NCBI GenBank assembly: GCA_028874195.1
Contig: JAPPLM010000047.1
Coordinates: 31,810-94,878 of the forward strand
Direction: 5' to 3'
DNA: 63,069 nucleotides
Origin: Chloroflexota bacterium
GTDB lineage: Bacteria; Chloroflexota; UBA11872; VXOZ01
The notes beneath the pieces were generated by a model. That model did not search any database. It was not told the origin of the DNA and saw only the letters and a list, made by a program, of their open reading frames with translations. Within the stretch, counting starts at the first letter, position 1. Every line of letters begins with the position of its first letter. Below, piece by piece: positions 34,725 through 43,698 of the stretch. Made by a program: the position numbers and the translations under genes.

Positions 34725-35147
34725 ATGTCCGATCTTTTCGTAACCGATCTGAACTACCTGGCAATACTGGTGGCGGGTATTTCCAACATGGTCTTGGGAT
34801 TCTTGTGGTACGGTCCGATCTTTGGCAAAGCGTGGATGGCACTGCGCGGCATTAGCGCAGAAGACACCAACCCAAACCCACTCATCTACGTCGTTTCCTT
34901 CTTGCTTTCGCTGCTTATGGCGCTCGTTCTTGCAACATTCATCCACCACGTGGACGCCAGCATTCAGGCCATGAGCCTAGTGCTCGGCCTCTTGGTTGCT
35001 CTCCTGGTTTGGGTTGGCTTTGTTGGACCGGCGACCTTCCAGAACAACATGTACTCAGGCATTTCGAAAAAACTCTACACCATCGACTACGGATACGTGC
35101 TAGTCGCCTTGCTGATTCAAGGCGCCATCATTGGCGTGTGGCGCTGA
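34725..35147 (+). CDS. DUF1761-like four-helix membrane protein
   Basis: A 140-residue protein with four hydrophobic spans at about 10-30, 50-70, 83-103 and 122-139. It resembles DUF1761 members: the GFLWYGPIFGKAWM segment after the first helix and GFVGPATFQNNMYSG before the last are characteristic. Function is unknown. AAGGAG lies nine bases before the ATG. It follows the aminotransferase by 75 bases and may be co-transcribed. Confidence 0.7.
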   Translation: MSDLFVTDLNYLAILVAGISNMVLGFLWYGPIFGKAWMALRGISAEDTNPNPLIYVVSFLLSLLMALVLATFIHHVDASIQAMSLVLGLLVALLVWVGFVGPATFQNNMYSGISKKLYTIDYGYVLVALLIQGAIIGVWR

Positions 35148-35401
35148 TGCGGGGAAGAGGTACTTAGCATTCCCTTAGGGCTGAGCAAGGCAGCCTAGCC
35201 AACCAGCGCGTTTGTGAACGCTACTGTGACGACAGCCTATGGTGAATTGCTTCTCCCAGTTCAATCGCGCACCGCAGATGAGTTCTTGTGCCAGTTTGCA
35301 GTGGGACGGAACCAAATCAACAATGGCGCATCCTATCAGCTTCTCGCTTGAGTTCAACGCATGCTGAAACAGACAGACGGAGTGTTTGTGCTTTGGCAAA
35401 G

Positions 35402-37081
35402 ATGAGCGGAGGCGAAGCCCTCGTTAAGTCACTCGTACGGGAAGGGGTCGAAGTCATATTTGGGATCCCAGGCATACACATGTCCGGGATTATCGCCGCG
35501 CTGCGGGACGAGCCGGGGGTTCGTATGGTCACGACCCGCCATGAAGCGGGCGCGGCACACATGGCCGACGGCTATGCGCGCGCGTCCGGCAAACCGGGCG
35601 TAGTCCTGACGGTTCCCGGTGCGGGTCTCTACAATGCCGCCACTGGCATAGCCACGGCATACGCCCGATCCTCTCCAGTACTCGTCATTGCCGGCCAAAT
35701 TCCGCGCGGACAGATCGGCAAGAACCTCGAAGTCTATCATGAGGTTTCTGACCAGAACTCCACGGTACGACCCGTGACAAAGTGGCAGCAGCAAGCGCTG
35801 CGGCCGCGGGAAATCCCGGACGCTGTGTGCGAAGCGTTTAGACAGATGCGTACGGGCCGTCCTCGTCCCGTTCTCCTGGAGATTCCACCCGAAGCCGGGG
35901 TGGAACGAGAAGAGGTCGAACTGCGAAATCCGGCCAAGTTTTCGCGCGGCGTGCCAAGCCAAGAACACCTGCGGGAGGCCGCCCACGTCATTGCCCAATC
36001 TCACCTGCCCCTGATATTCGCCGGTGGCGGAGTGGCGCTATCAGAAGCGGAAGAAGCCCTCACCACACTGGCTGAGGCAACAAACATACCCGTAATCACG
36101 TCTGCTGGCGGCAAGGGCGCCATTCCGGACCGTCATCCGCTGTGCTACGGCTCGTGTCTCAGTCCCGCGGGTGAGCGGCCCGAGATGAATCAGCTCTATG
36201 AAGTGATGCAGTCCGCAGACGTAGTGATCGGCATCGGCACGCGCTTCGCGCTGGGCAATCCGGCTGGCGAGCCGTGCACGTTGGTGAACATCAACATAGA
36301 CGACACTGAGCTCACAAAGGTCCAATCCAATACTCTCCCGTTGCATGGAGATGCCAAAGCGACCATCGAAGCCCTGCTTCCCTTTCTCATCGAGGCCGGG
36401 GCTGGAAATCGACCGTCGCCCGCCGCTGCGGTAAGTGCGGCTCGACGCCTCATTGCGTATCACGACATTGGGCTCAAGGAACCGCAGTACCCTATTCTGG
36501 ACGCAATGCGCAACAGCATTCCGGAAGACACTTTCATTGTCTGGGACAGTACGAAGTTCGGTTATTATGCCCGCACCCACTATCAGGTGAATCATCCCAA
36601 GACATTCATGGATTCCGGCTACTCGTTCAACCTCGGCTTTTCCTTCCCGGCAGCGTTGGGCGTGAAGGTGGCGCAACCCGAACGCCCCGTGGTGAGCGTC
36701 ATCGGAGACGGCGGGTTCATGTTCAACGCTCCAGAACTCTCCACAGCGGTGAAATACGGGATAAACACAGCGACCGTAGTTTTCAGGGATGACTCCTACG
36801 GTAATGTCGCCTATGACCTGGATGAGTTTTTTGCCGGATCGTACGAAACCGACCTGCTAAACCCGGATCTGGTCAGGTTCGCAGAATCATTTGGCGCGGT
36901 CGGCATGCGGGCGGATGACCCCATGGACCTGGCAACGCTGCTGCCGCTCGCACTGGATTGCCAAGCGCCAGTGATCATTGACGTGCCCGTCGGAAACATG
37001 CCGCTGCCCCGGGCCAAGTTGCAAGCGCACTTGCCGACCGTACCCTGGGTGGTTCCTCAAGAAGGCTTGATAGAGCCTTAG
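35402..37081 (+). CDS. Thiamine-diphosphate-binding enzyme (acetolactate synthase/benzoylformate decarboxylase type)
   Basis: About 559 residues from MSGGEALVKSLV at 35402. The PYR domain has the activating Glu in TTRHEAGAAHMADGYARA, a central Rossmann domain spans about 190-330, and the PP domain carries the TPP motif GDGGFMFNAPEL...DDSYGNVAYD (GDG...N). Members make acetolactate, decarboxylate 2-oxo acids or make sulfoacetaldehyde-derived products. The upstream in-frame extension to 35288 has no start with a ribosome site. No regulatory subunit (IlvH) is adjacent, which argues against branched-chain amino acid biosynthesis as its main role. Confidence 0.88.
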   Translation: MSGGEALVKSLVREGVEVIFGIPGIHMSGIIAALRDEPGVRMVTTRHEAGAAHMADGYARASGKPGVVLTVPGAGLYNAATGIATAYARSSPVLVIAGQIPRGQIGKNLEVYHEVSDQNSTVRPVTKWQQQALRPREIPDAVCEAFRQMRTGRPRPVLLEIPPEAGVEREEVELRNPAKFSRGVPSQEHLREAAHVIAQSHLPLIFAGGGVALSEAEEALTTLAEATNIPVITSAGGKGAIPDRHPLCYGSCLSPAGERPEMNQLYEVMQSADVVIGIGTRFALGNPAGEPCTLVNINIDDTELTKVQSNTLPLHGDAKATIEALLPFLIEAGAGNRPSPAAAVSAARRLIAYHDIGLKEPQYPILDAMRNSIPEDTFIVWDSTKFGYYARTHYQVNHPKTFMDSGYSFNLGFSFPAALGVKVAQPERPVVSVIGDGGFMFNAPELSTAVKYGINTATVVFRDDSYGNVAYDLDEFFAGSYETDLLNPDLVRFAESFGAVGMRADDPMDLATLLPLALDCQAPVIIDVPVGNMPLPRAKLQAHLPTVPWVVPQEGLIEP

Positions 37082-37302
37082 AGTTTTGTCTCAAGAAGCG
37101 GCGCCAGAGTGCATTTGCAACAGGCACCATTTATCACGAAGTCAGGATGTGGAAAGGTGCAGGGAGACCAATGGCTGGCCAATGCGTAGGAGCAGTGGCA
37201 AGCGCGGCGTTCGGCGACCAATACCTCTAGCCTAACTCTATTTGGCGGCGCGTTGCCGGGTGAGTCGACACTGCCCTGCAAACCAAGACCTACCTTCAGG
37301 AA

Positions 37303-38847
37303 CTATCCCCGCAGCGCTCTCATTGCCAAAGGAATTTCATCAAGAAGGTCTGAGGCCAAAAGCCCGCTTTCGCCTAAGCGTGACCGCACCCGTTCGCCGG
37401 TTTCACCGTGAATGAACGCACTCGCAACCGCGGCGTGTGCTGGTGAAACACCCTGCGCAAGCAAACCAACCGTGATGCCGGCGAGCACGTCGCCGGTGCC
37501 GGCGGTTGCCAATGCTGGATTACGGTGAGGGTTGATCCAAGTTTTGCCGTCCGGCGCGGCGGTGATGCTGGGCGCGCCTTTGGCGAGCATAACAACTCCC
37601 CAGTCAGCCGCGCACTGCGGTGCCAAGTCCAGTCTGTCGTCGTCTACGGCTGCGGCCGGTTGCTGGAGCAAGCGTCCAAGCTCACCGGCGTGCGGCGTGA
37701 GGATGGTGTTTGCTGGCAGAGTTCCTTCCAATTCCAAGCCAGCGAGGGCATTGATGCCGTCGGCATCTAGCACAAGAGGCGGGGTGTCTGAAGAGGCACG
37801 AAGACTATCTAAGAGTGCCCTGACAAAGGCAAATGTCTCCGGTTCATCTCCCAATCCACAACCGACAAGTATGGCCCGGTACTTTGGCATCGCACTTTGC
37901 ACCGGCTCAAGAGAATCGGGTGTGAGATGGCCTTCTGAATCCGGAAGCGGCAAGAATGTGCATTCTGACGCTTTCGCGGCCACTATCGGGTGGATAGACG
38001 CGGGGAGAGCCAGTGTAACCAGGCCGGCGCCCGCCCGCGCCGCCGCCACGGCGCTCAAGTAGGCTGCGCCAATGTAGCGTGAAGATCCGACAACGACGAG
38101 CGCCCGGCCAAACGTCCCCTTGTGCGCTCCTCCCGGACGCGCAGGCAAGAGGCCATGGACTAGCGAGGCCGATGTGCGTTGCAGCAGCAAGGGATCCGCC
38201 CATTCTTGCGGCAGTCCTATGTCAGCTACACATACATCGCCAGCAAAGTCTGCGCCCCTACCCACATAGCAGCCGGGTTTAGCAAGACCGGTGGCTATTG
38301 TAAAGTGCGCCGGGAACGCGTGTGCATCCGCGTCACCGGTATCCGCGTTGATCCCGCTGGGAATGTCCACCGCCACGCGAAGCGCATCCGCTGCAAGCGA
38401 CCGCTGCAAGGCGGTGAGTACTTCAAGGACGCCGCCACGCAGCGGCGGCGTCGCACCGATTCCAAGCAAAGCGTCCAGTACGCAATCCGCATGCGCCAGC
38501 CACTCTTCGAGTTGGGGCGCGCTCTCGGCCTCACCATGAACGGCTACGGGAATGTCGACAGACTGCACGCGCGTCAGATTAGCGTCATGGGAACGAGCGC
38601 GCGTCAGATAAACGTATGGTTGAATCCCAGCGCGGTAGAGATGATAGGCAGCCACTAAGCCATCCCCGCCGTTATTGCCTGAACCGGCGAGAATGAGCAC
38701 GCGTGCACCCGGTGCGAGCTTCCCTTTCTCTCTGAGAAGGGCGGCGACACTGTATCCGGCCAACTCCATAAGAGTACGCTCATCCATGCCGATGGCTACG
38801 GCATCAGACTCAAGCCGACGCATGGTTTCGGTTCGGACCAGCTTCAC
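37303..38847 (-). CDS. nnr: Bifunctional NAD(P)HX epimerase / ADP-dependent NAD(P)HX dehydratase
   Basis: A 514-residue metabolite-repair enzyme. The N-terminal epimerase domain (about 1-210) has LILAGSGNNGGDGLVAA, LGIGATPPLRGG and VAVDIPSGINADTG. The C-terminal ribokinase-like dehydratase has LTPHAGELGRLL, VMLAKGAPSITAAPDGKTWIN and TAGTGDVLAGI. It repairs hydrated NADH and NADPH, the first domain by epimerising and the second by ADP- or ATP-dependent dehydration. The gene follows acpS on the same strand, a common bacterial arrangement. Confidence 0.94.
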   Translation of the reverse strand: MKLVRTETMRRLESDAVAIGMDERTLMELAGYSVAALLREKGKLAPGARVLILAGSGNNGGDGLVAAYHLYRAGIQPYVYLTRARSHDANLTRVQSVDIPVAVHGEAESAPQLEEWLAHADCVLDALLGIGATPPLRGGVLEVLTALQRSLAADALRVAVDIPSGINADTGDADAHAFPAHFTIATGLAKPGCYVGRGADFAGDVCVADIGLPQEWADPLLLQRTSASLVHGLLPARPGGAHKGTFGRALVVVGSSRYIGAAYLSAVAAARAGAGLVTLALPASIHPIVAAKASECTFLPLPDSEGHLTPDSLEPVQSAMPKYRAILVGCGLGDEPETFAFVRALLDSLRASSDTPPLVLDADGINALAGLELEGTLPANTILTPHAGELGRLLQQPAAAVDDDRLDLAPQCAADWGVVMLAKGAPSITAAPDGKTWINPHRNPALATAGTGDVLAGITVGLLAQGVSPAHAAVASAFIHGETGERVRSRLGESGLLASDLLDEIPLAMRALRG

Positions 38848-38945
38848 CCTATCGCTCCTCAGTGCCCGCCCCGCGATATTCCAATCACATGAAGGGCAGT
38901 GGGGCTAGAGCCCTCACCGCCGGTCGCACAGCTGCCCATTCTACT

Positions 38946-39788
38946 CTATGTTGCCACGACAACCGCCACCGCGTATTCGCGGCTATGGCTCAGGCTGACG
39001 TCAAAGTGCCGCAAATTGAGCGCGCGGGCACGCGCAGCCGCGGCGCCATGAAGATAGACCAGTGGTTTGCCCCGCATGTCGGGCAAGACTTCCATTTCCC
39101 GCCAACGAATGCCCCAGATACCGGTACCCAGCGCTTTTGAAATGGCCTCTTTCGCGGCAAAGCGCGCTGCCAGTTCCGGCACGCGTCCCCGATAGAGCGT
39201 CTGCTCAGCTTCGGTATAGACCCTGCGGAGGAAACGCTCGCCATAGCGGTCAACAACGCGCGCGATGCGTGGAATCTCAATTATGTCTATTCCGGTGCTA
39301 GGACCGCCGTCGGTAGGCAAGAGACTCGCCTCTCCCGTTCCAGCCGGTGCGGGACGAATGAGTCCTTTACCCTGTGCAGTACACGCAAGAATCTGCCGCG
39401 CCATGGATTCGTCATTGTCACCGGCATCAATAAGGATCGCACGCCGAAAGATGCCTTGATGACGTGTCGGTTTGCTCAAAAGAAAGAGAAAGAGCGGACT
39501 CGTGATTTGATCGAATGCAATCAAAAGGGAGGATACGTCCTCCAATTTAGGCAAGACAACGACGCTCGTTCCGCCGTGCGCGGCGATCCTCTGGGCGCTC
39601 ACCGCTAGAGTTCCCGCAAGCCAAGGCGCCTCAGCTTTGGTAGTAACCTGTTCGCTGGGTTTGGCCTCTTGGTTATCGAGTGGAGCGAAGAATTCCGACC
39701 GCAGTACGATAGTCTGCGGTAGGTGGGCTGCAAGCGCCCGGCCCACCTGTGCTCCTACCACAGCATTCCCGGCCAGGATGATAATCAT
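38946..39788 (-). CDS. acpS: Holo-[acyl-carrier-protein] synthase with an extra N-terminal domain
   Basis: A 280-residue protein, twice the usual length of AcpS (about 120-130). Residues 155-280 are a full AcpS domain: GIDIIEIPRI with the metal-binding Asp, and FAAKEAISKALGTG with the catalytic Glu and Lys; it attaches 4'-phosphopantetheine to ACP. Residues 1-150 begin MIIILAGNAVVGAQVGRALA, have WLAGTLAVSAQRIAAHGG and end LIDAGDNDESMARQILAC. This order of strands and helices resembles APS-kinase-like P-loop kinases but lacks GKT/S. The ATG overlaps the stop of the FecR-like gene by one TGA (ATGA). An internal start with AcpS alone is possible but no obvious ribosome site was found. Confidence 0.85.
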   Translation of the reverse strand: MIIILAGNAVVGAQVGRALAAHLPQTIVLRSEFFAPLDNQEAKPSEQVTTKAEAPWLAGTLAVSAQRIAAHGGTSVVVLPKLEDVSSLLIAFDQITSPLFLFLLSKPTRHQGIFRRAILIDAGDNDESMARQILACTAQGKGLIRPAPAGTGEASLLPTDGGPSTGIDIIEIPRIARVVDRYGERFLRRVYTEAEQTLYRGRVPELAARFAAKEAISKALGTGIWGIRWREMEVLPDMRGKPLVYLHGAAAARARALNLRHFDVSLSHSREYAVAVVVAT

Positions 39789-40999
39789 TCTCCAACCAGG
39801 CTTACGTACTGAACGACGCCTTCATAGGAACGGCCGGAAGCCACGACCTCGATGGTACGGATAAAGATAGGACGTTGCGCCAGTTGCAGGATGTTTTTTT
39901 CATAGGTGTACCACGCATCTTGCTCAACCTTGGTTGCATTCATCGTGAGGTATTCAGCTTCAGTAGGCACGTAATAGTAGAAGCCGTGGAACCATTCTCT
40001 CTCTTCGCCATTTATGTCACGGTAGTCAATGCGGATAAGTATCGGATACTCGGCCCCCTTCCGACCCCCACCGGGTAAGCTTTGGTGTATCACCTTGACG
40101 CGTGCTCTTAGGACCAGTTCCTCGAAGTCCCAAACGTCGCGGTTAATCTGCTGGATTAAGACGGTCTCGCCGTGACCTTCGCCCTCGCGTTTCAGGTGCA
40201 CGCCATCCTGCTCAAAGGCAACGGTGCCCGACGGCGCCTCTATCGACCGATCTTCTTCCGCCCAGTAGGTTCGTAACGTTGGCTCCGGTGCAGCGAAGTC
40301 TCCTTCCTGGACCAGGTCCTGCGCAGCCGGCAGGGGCGTCGTTGGCAATTGACCGTTTTCCGTCGTGACCCGCTCCCAAGCAGAGAGCGAGAGAACCCGC
40401 TCACCGTCGGTTACTACCGCGTTGCCCAAACGCGCGGCAAGCGAACTGCGCGCATCCTCGATGACCTCCACGGCATAACTGCCCTCCAAGAGATTGGCAG
40501 TGAACGTCGGTGTACGCACGTGAAAGACGCGGTTCTCCGGAGATCGTACGGGGGACACTGCAATGCGGCTCTTGCCTTTGACCTGTTCGAGGATGATTTG
40601 CATCTTCTCGGGTTGATAGCGCACGAGATTGGAAGCGGCCAGCGTCACACTGCTATTGGGATACAGTTGAACGGTGCTGTCGTCGGGCAGCACCAAGAAC
40701 GCGCGAGAATTCTCATCAGTCCTAATGCTGTCGCCCGGATTCAATTCTGTCTTATCAAAGCGCACTATCCAGCTTGTGGAGCCCGCCGCGTGTACAAACA
40801 CTTCTTGGCCGCTGATAACGCGCACCGGCACCGAAACGTCCTGGCGGATACTCTCGATGATCAACCGCAATGCGTGCGGAAAGGAGAAGACGACGGCTAA
40901 GAAGATAAGAAAGCTTACGACCAGTGTCGCCCACGCCAGACGCTGCCAGCCTCGATACGTTTGGCTTGGCGTCACTGGGGTGACCGTATGCTGTTGCAT
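39785..40999 (-). CDS. FecR-domain-like membrane protein with C-terminal beta domain
   Basis: A 404-residue protein. Residues 25-45 form a signal anchor (LAWATLVVSFLIFLAVVFSF), so the rest is extracytoplasmic. Residues about 85-215 resemble a FecR domain (LNPGDSIRTDENSRAFLVLPDDSTVQLYPNSSVTL, HVRTPTFTANLLEGSYAVEV). The C-terminal part from about 240 (YWAEEDRSIEAPSGTVAFE, LVLRARVKVI, VQYVSLVGE) looks like a galactose-binding-like beta-sandwich. It may sense or scaffold at the cell surface. The stop and the acpS start overlap (ATGA), so they share a transcript. Confidence 0.75.
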   Translation of the reverse strand: MQQHTVTPVTPSQTYRGWQRLAWATLVVSFLIFLAVVFSFPHALRLIIESIRQDVSVPVRVISGQEVFVHAAGSTSWIVRFDKTELNPGDSIRTDENSRAFLVLPDDSTVQLYPNSSVTLAASNLVRYQPEKMQIILEQVKGKSRIAVSPVRSPENRVFHVRTPTFTANLLEGSYAVEVIEDARSSLAARLGNAVVTDGERVLSLSAWERVTTENGQLPTTPLPAAQDLVQEGDFAAPEPTLRTYWAEEDRSIEAPSGTVAFEQDGVHLKREGEGHGETVLIQQINRDVWDFEELVLRARVKVIHQSLPGGGRKGAEYPILIRIDYRDINGEEREWFHGFYYYVPTEAEYLTMNATKVEQDAWYTYEKNILQLAQRPIFIRTIEVVASGRSYEGVVQYVSLVGE

Positions 41000-41000
41000 G

Positions 41001-41294
41001 TCACTGCCTGATCTGAAACTCGGCGAAAGCCCCAGAAATCGGTTCCCACCTTGTGTCGACGGACTCCACTCTGCTCATGAGAGGCCCATCGCTGAGCCGC
41101 TTCAAGAACATCCGTAGCACGTCAGTCGGCCCTTCGGCGAGAACTTCCACACTCCCGTCACTCTCTTCATTGCGGACGTACCCCACCAGCTCCAGACTTA
41201 CCGCTGTGCGGTGAACGAACTGGCGGTATCCAACGCCTTGCACCCTTCCGTACACGCGGGCGCGTAATCGTTGCCGATCAGAGGGTCTGCTCAC
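41001..41294 (-). CDS. Acylphosphatase
   Basis: A 97-residue enzyme that hydrolyses acyl phosphates. The catalytic GRVQGVGYRQFVHR motif with the active-site Arg and the Asn in GYVRNEESDGSVEV are both present. The stop lies one base before the start of the FecR-like gene, so it is part of the same minus-strand run of genes. The start ATG is at 41294. Confidence 0.93.
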   Translation of the reverse strand: MSRPSDRQRLRARVYGRVQGVGYRQFVHRTAVSLELVGYVRNEESDGSVEVLAEGPTDVLRMFLKRLSDGPLMSRVESVDTRWEPISGAFAEFQIRQ

Positions 41295-41331
41295 GCTACC
41301 CTCCGGCTAGCTTGATGCAGATCGAAATGGT

Positions 41332-42312
41332 CTACGCGTTTTCTAAGCCGAGTTCCTGGCGCACTTCGCTGACCGCATCTACAATCACGGCAAGCTTGGC
41401 TTGCGCTTCATCCACTGTACGAGTCTTGAGGCCGCAGTCGGGATCGATGTACAGCCGGTCGGCAGGCACAACTTGCAAACCCTTGTAAATACCGGCCTTG
41501 ACCTGTTCCTTTTCTTCGATTACGTGGCTGTGCACGTCCACGACACCCATGGCCAGTTTCTTCGTAAACGGCGCCCGAGAGCTAAAGAGATCGAGGAGGC
41601 TAAAGTCGCTATTCGCCATTTCTAGGTCAATGACATCTACCGGGATGTCAAGCATCTTGGGATAGATGGCCTCGAAATCGCCATAGCAGATGTGTGTGCC
41701 GGTCGTTGCCGTCAGGCCGTCCACAACCACCTCCATCGCGCGAATGGCCAGCGGCAGGTCTTCCGGCCGCGTGGAAACTGCCGGCTCGTCAATTTGAATA
41801 TACTGCGCGCCCGCCTTTTCCAGGTCTACCACTTCTTCGTGGAGCACCTCGGCCATGGCAAGCACGAAGTCTTCCTGAGAATCGTAGTAATTGTTGTAAG
41901 ACCACTCCGCCATCGTGTATGGGCCGGTAATCATGCCCTTAACGGGCCTATCGGTCAGACTCTGGGCAAACTGCCACCAGTCAAGTGTGAAAGACTTCAC
42001 CCGCTTTAGCGGCCCCACAGCGATCGGCTTACGGTAGTACCGGTTGCCATACGAGCGCACCAGGCCGCTAATCTCCATGCCTGCCATCGTCTCGGCAAAG
42101 AAGGTTGCCATATCGCCGCGGTACATCTCGGCGTCTACAACGATATCAAGACCGAGTTCGTTCTGAAATTCGAGCCAGTATTCCGTATACTTGCGCTCTA
42201 ACGCCAGCAATTCCTCGTAGGGCAGCTTGCCGCGCGCAAAATCCGTGCGCGCTTTGGCAAGCACCGGCGGCTTCGGTAAACTCCCAACTTGGGTTGTCCA
42301 TAGACCTTCCAT
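41332..42312 (-). CDS. MetE-like cobalamin-independent methionine synthase C-terminal-type methyltransferase (zinc site intact)
   Basis: A 326-residue protein of the UROD/MetE-like family, about the size of the catalytic half of MetE. The expected zinc ligands are visible: His and Cys in THICYGDF, Glu in DLEMANSDF, and Cys in DPDCGLKTR. TGPYTMAEWS near residue 130 and QIDEPAVSTRP near 180 are family motifs. It lacks the N-terminal MetE domain, so the methyl donor is not the folate bound by full-length MetE; a short-form methionine synthase or other thiol methyltransferase is likely. It starts two bases after the stop of its paralogue. Confidence 0.85.
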   Translation of the reverse strand: MEGLWTTQVGSLPKPPVLAKARTDFARGKLPYEELLALERKYTEYWLEFQNELGLDIVVDAEMYRGDMATFFAETMAGMEISGLVRSYGNRYYRKPIAVGPLKRVKSFTLDWWQFAQSLTDRPVKGMITGPYTMAEWSYNNYYDSQEDFVLAMAEVLHEEVVDLEKAGAQYIQIDEPAVSTRPEDLPLAIRAMEVVVDGLTATTGTHICYGDFEAIYPKMLDIPVDVIDLEMANSDFSLLDLFSSRAPFTKKLAMGVVDVHSHVIEEKEQVKAGIYKGLQVVPADRLYIDPDCGLKTRTVDEAQAKLAVIVDAVSEVRQELGLENA

Positions 42313-42314
42313 CG

Positions 42315-43292
42315 TTATGCGACAGCCTCCTGAGCTTTCTTGACAGCACGAACCATATTCTCTAGCTTGTCGTACGCCGTCTCTCTCGGCAGAAACTCCA
42401 AGCCGGTATTCGGGCTGATGGCTAAGCGGTTTTCAGAAACGTGCTGTGTGACCCATTGCGCAGTTTCCAAGACCGCATCTTCAGATTCCATGCGCACATT
42501 GCGCGCGTCAATGATGCCGAGCATCAAGTCTCGATCGTCGGGAAAATCAGGTACCAGCGCGGCATTCTGCTTGCCGTGTACCATATCCAGACCGAAACCC
42601 TGGAACGGCAGCGCGAAGAAGTCGGGCAGTCCGACTGCGTCGCCAAAATCGGTACGCAGCAACGTCGTAGCTCCCACGCCATCCATGAGCACGTCCATAG
42701 CTTCCTGGAATACCGCCCAGTCATCCTTGTAGCGGTGCCAGACGATGGCAGGTTCATCCACCTGAATTATCGGCGCGTCCGTTGCCGCCAAGGCTTTCAT
42801 CTCTTGATTCAAGGCTTGCGCCGTGTCCAAAACGAGGGTCTTGAGATCGGCGTACACGCCGAGCAAGGAAAGCTTGGCAATGGTGTAGGGTCCGGTAACC
42901 ACCGGCTTCACGGGCTTAGAAGCATTATCGCGGGCGAATTCATAGTCGCGCACAAGGATTGGCTTTTGCCACTCGACGCGCTCTGTAGCTTCCGGCTGGC
43001 GGTAAAACGTGTTTGTATCGAAATAGCGTATGAGACCGCCTATTTCATAGCCCTTGAGACTGCCGGCGAGATATGTCACCGGATCTTGCCAGCGAATCTG
43101 ACCGTCCGTGATCATGTCTATGCCAGCGCGCTCCTGCTCGCCGATCACCTCGATAGTTACTTCATCTGCCGCGGCGGCAAGCTCGTCTGCCGATATTCGC
43201 CCCCTATCAAAAGACGCGATGGCGCGACGCAAGGTTTGCCCGCCGGGTCTATTGGCGATTTTTGGATAATTTCCTGGGACCGTACTGATCAT
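42315..43292 (-). CDS. MetE-like protein lacking the zinc ligands
   Basis: A 325-residue paralogue of the next gene, keeping the fold motifs (VTGPYTIAKLSLL, QVDEPAIVWHR). The His-x-Cys of its neighbour aligns with LRTDFGD, the Glu with LDMVHGK, and the distal Cys with SPNTGLEF. So no canonical zinc site remains, and thiol activation as in MetE is not expected. It may be a partner subunit, have a different catalysis, or use another metal. Only two bases separate the two genes, which supports a heteromeric or sequential function. The start at 43292 is the first gene of the minus-strand run. Confidence 0.85.
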   Translation of the reverse strand: MISTVPGNYPKIANRPGGQTLRRAIASFDRGRISADELAAAADEVTIEVIGEQERAGIDMITDGQIRWQDPVTYLAGSLKGYEIGGLIRYFDTNTFYRQPEATERVEWQKPILVRDYEFARDNASKPVKPVVTGPYTIAKLSLLGVYADLKTLVLDTAQALNQEMKALAATDAPIIQVDEPAIVWHRYKDDWAVFQEAMDVLMDGVGATTLLRTDFGDAVGLPDFFALPFQGFGLDMVHGKQNAALVPDFPDDRDLMLGIIDARNVRMESEDAVLETAQWVTQHVSENRLAISPNTGLEFLPRETAYDKLENMVRAVKKAQEAVA

Positions 43293-43578
43293 CTACCGCT
43301 CCTATACCACGGTGCTGCAACGTACCTCATCTATGGTATGGCAGAATGTCGCAAAATTCAAAGGCGAGCATTTGACCGGAAGGACGCCGCACTGCGATGC
43401 CCACTGCGCGAAACCGCAATACATGACAGGACGGAAGGGGGAGACGGTGCCAGGAAATGGGGTGTCGCTAGCGCTGCGAATGCCTTAGGCGCCATCGCTT
43501 TCGCCGTCCAGACGTTGGCTGGCCCGGTGGGGCAAGCTGCGCCGACGCCCGGTGTACCGATACTGTGTGGGAGCGGTG
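43293..43578. other. Intergenic stretch upstream of the MetE-like pair (286 bases)
   Basis: Between the micro-ORF after the serpin and the minus-strand MetE-like pair. I see no ORF with homology and no clear promoter, although the MetE-like pair should be transcribed from here. Confidence 0.4.
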
Positions 43579-43698
43579 TTACCTGCCTGGAGAAGCCTGC
43601 CGCGCCACCATGCGGCGCGTGACGATCTCGCGGGCAAAGTCCTCGCAGGCGTACCGCGCGACAGCCTTTCGGTCGTGTCTGAACGCGATCACCGTCAT
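43579..43698 (-). CDS. Putative 39-residue ORF coupled to the serpin stop
   Basis: Starts MTVIAFRHDRKAVARYACED. The ATG (43698-43696) overlaps the serpin TGA (43697-43695) in an ATGA arrangement, the layout of translational coupling. The protein is basic, has one Cys and no recognised domain. It could be chance: the GC-rich sequence gives many short ORFs. A gene remnant is also possible. Confidence 0.3.
   Translation of the reverse strand: MTVIAFRHDRKAVARYACEDFAREIVTRRMVARQASPGR

Noticed and set aside
42441-43622. 393-codon ORF on the plus strand
   Set aside because: It is opposite the MetE-like gene, has no recognisable motifs, and its length is explained by codon bias of the real minus-strand gene.
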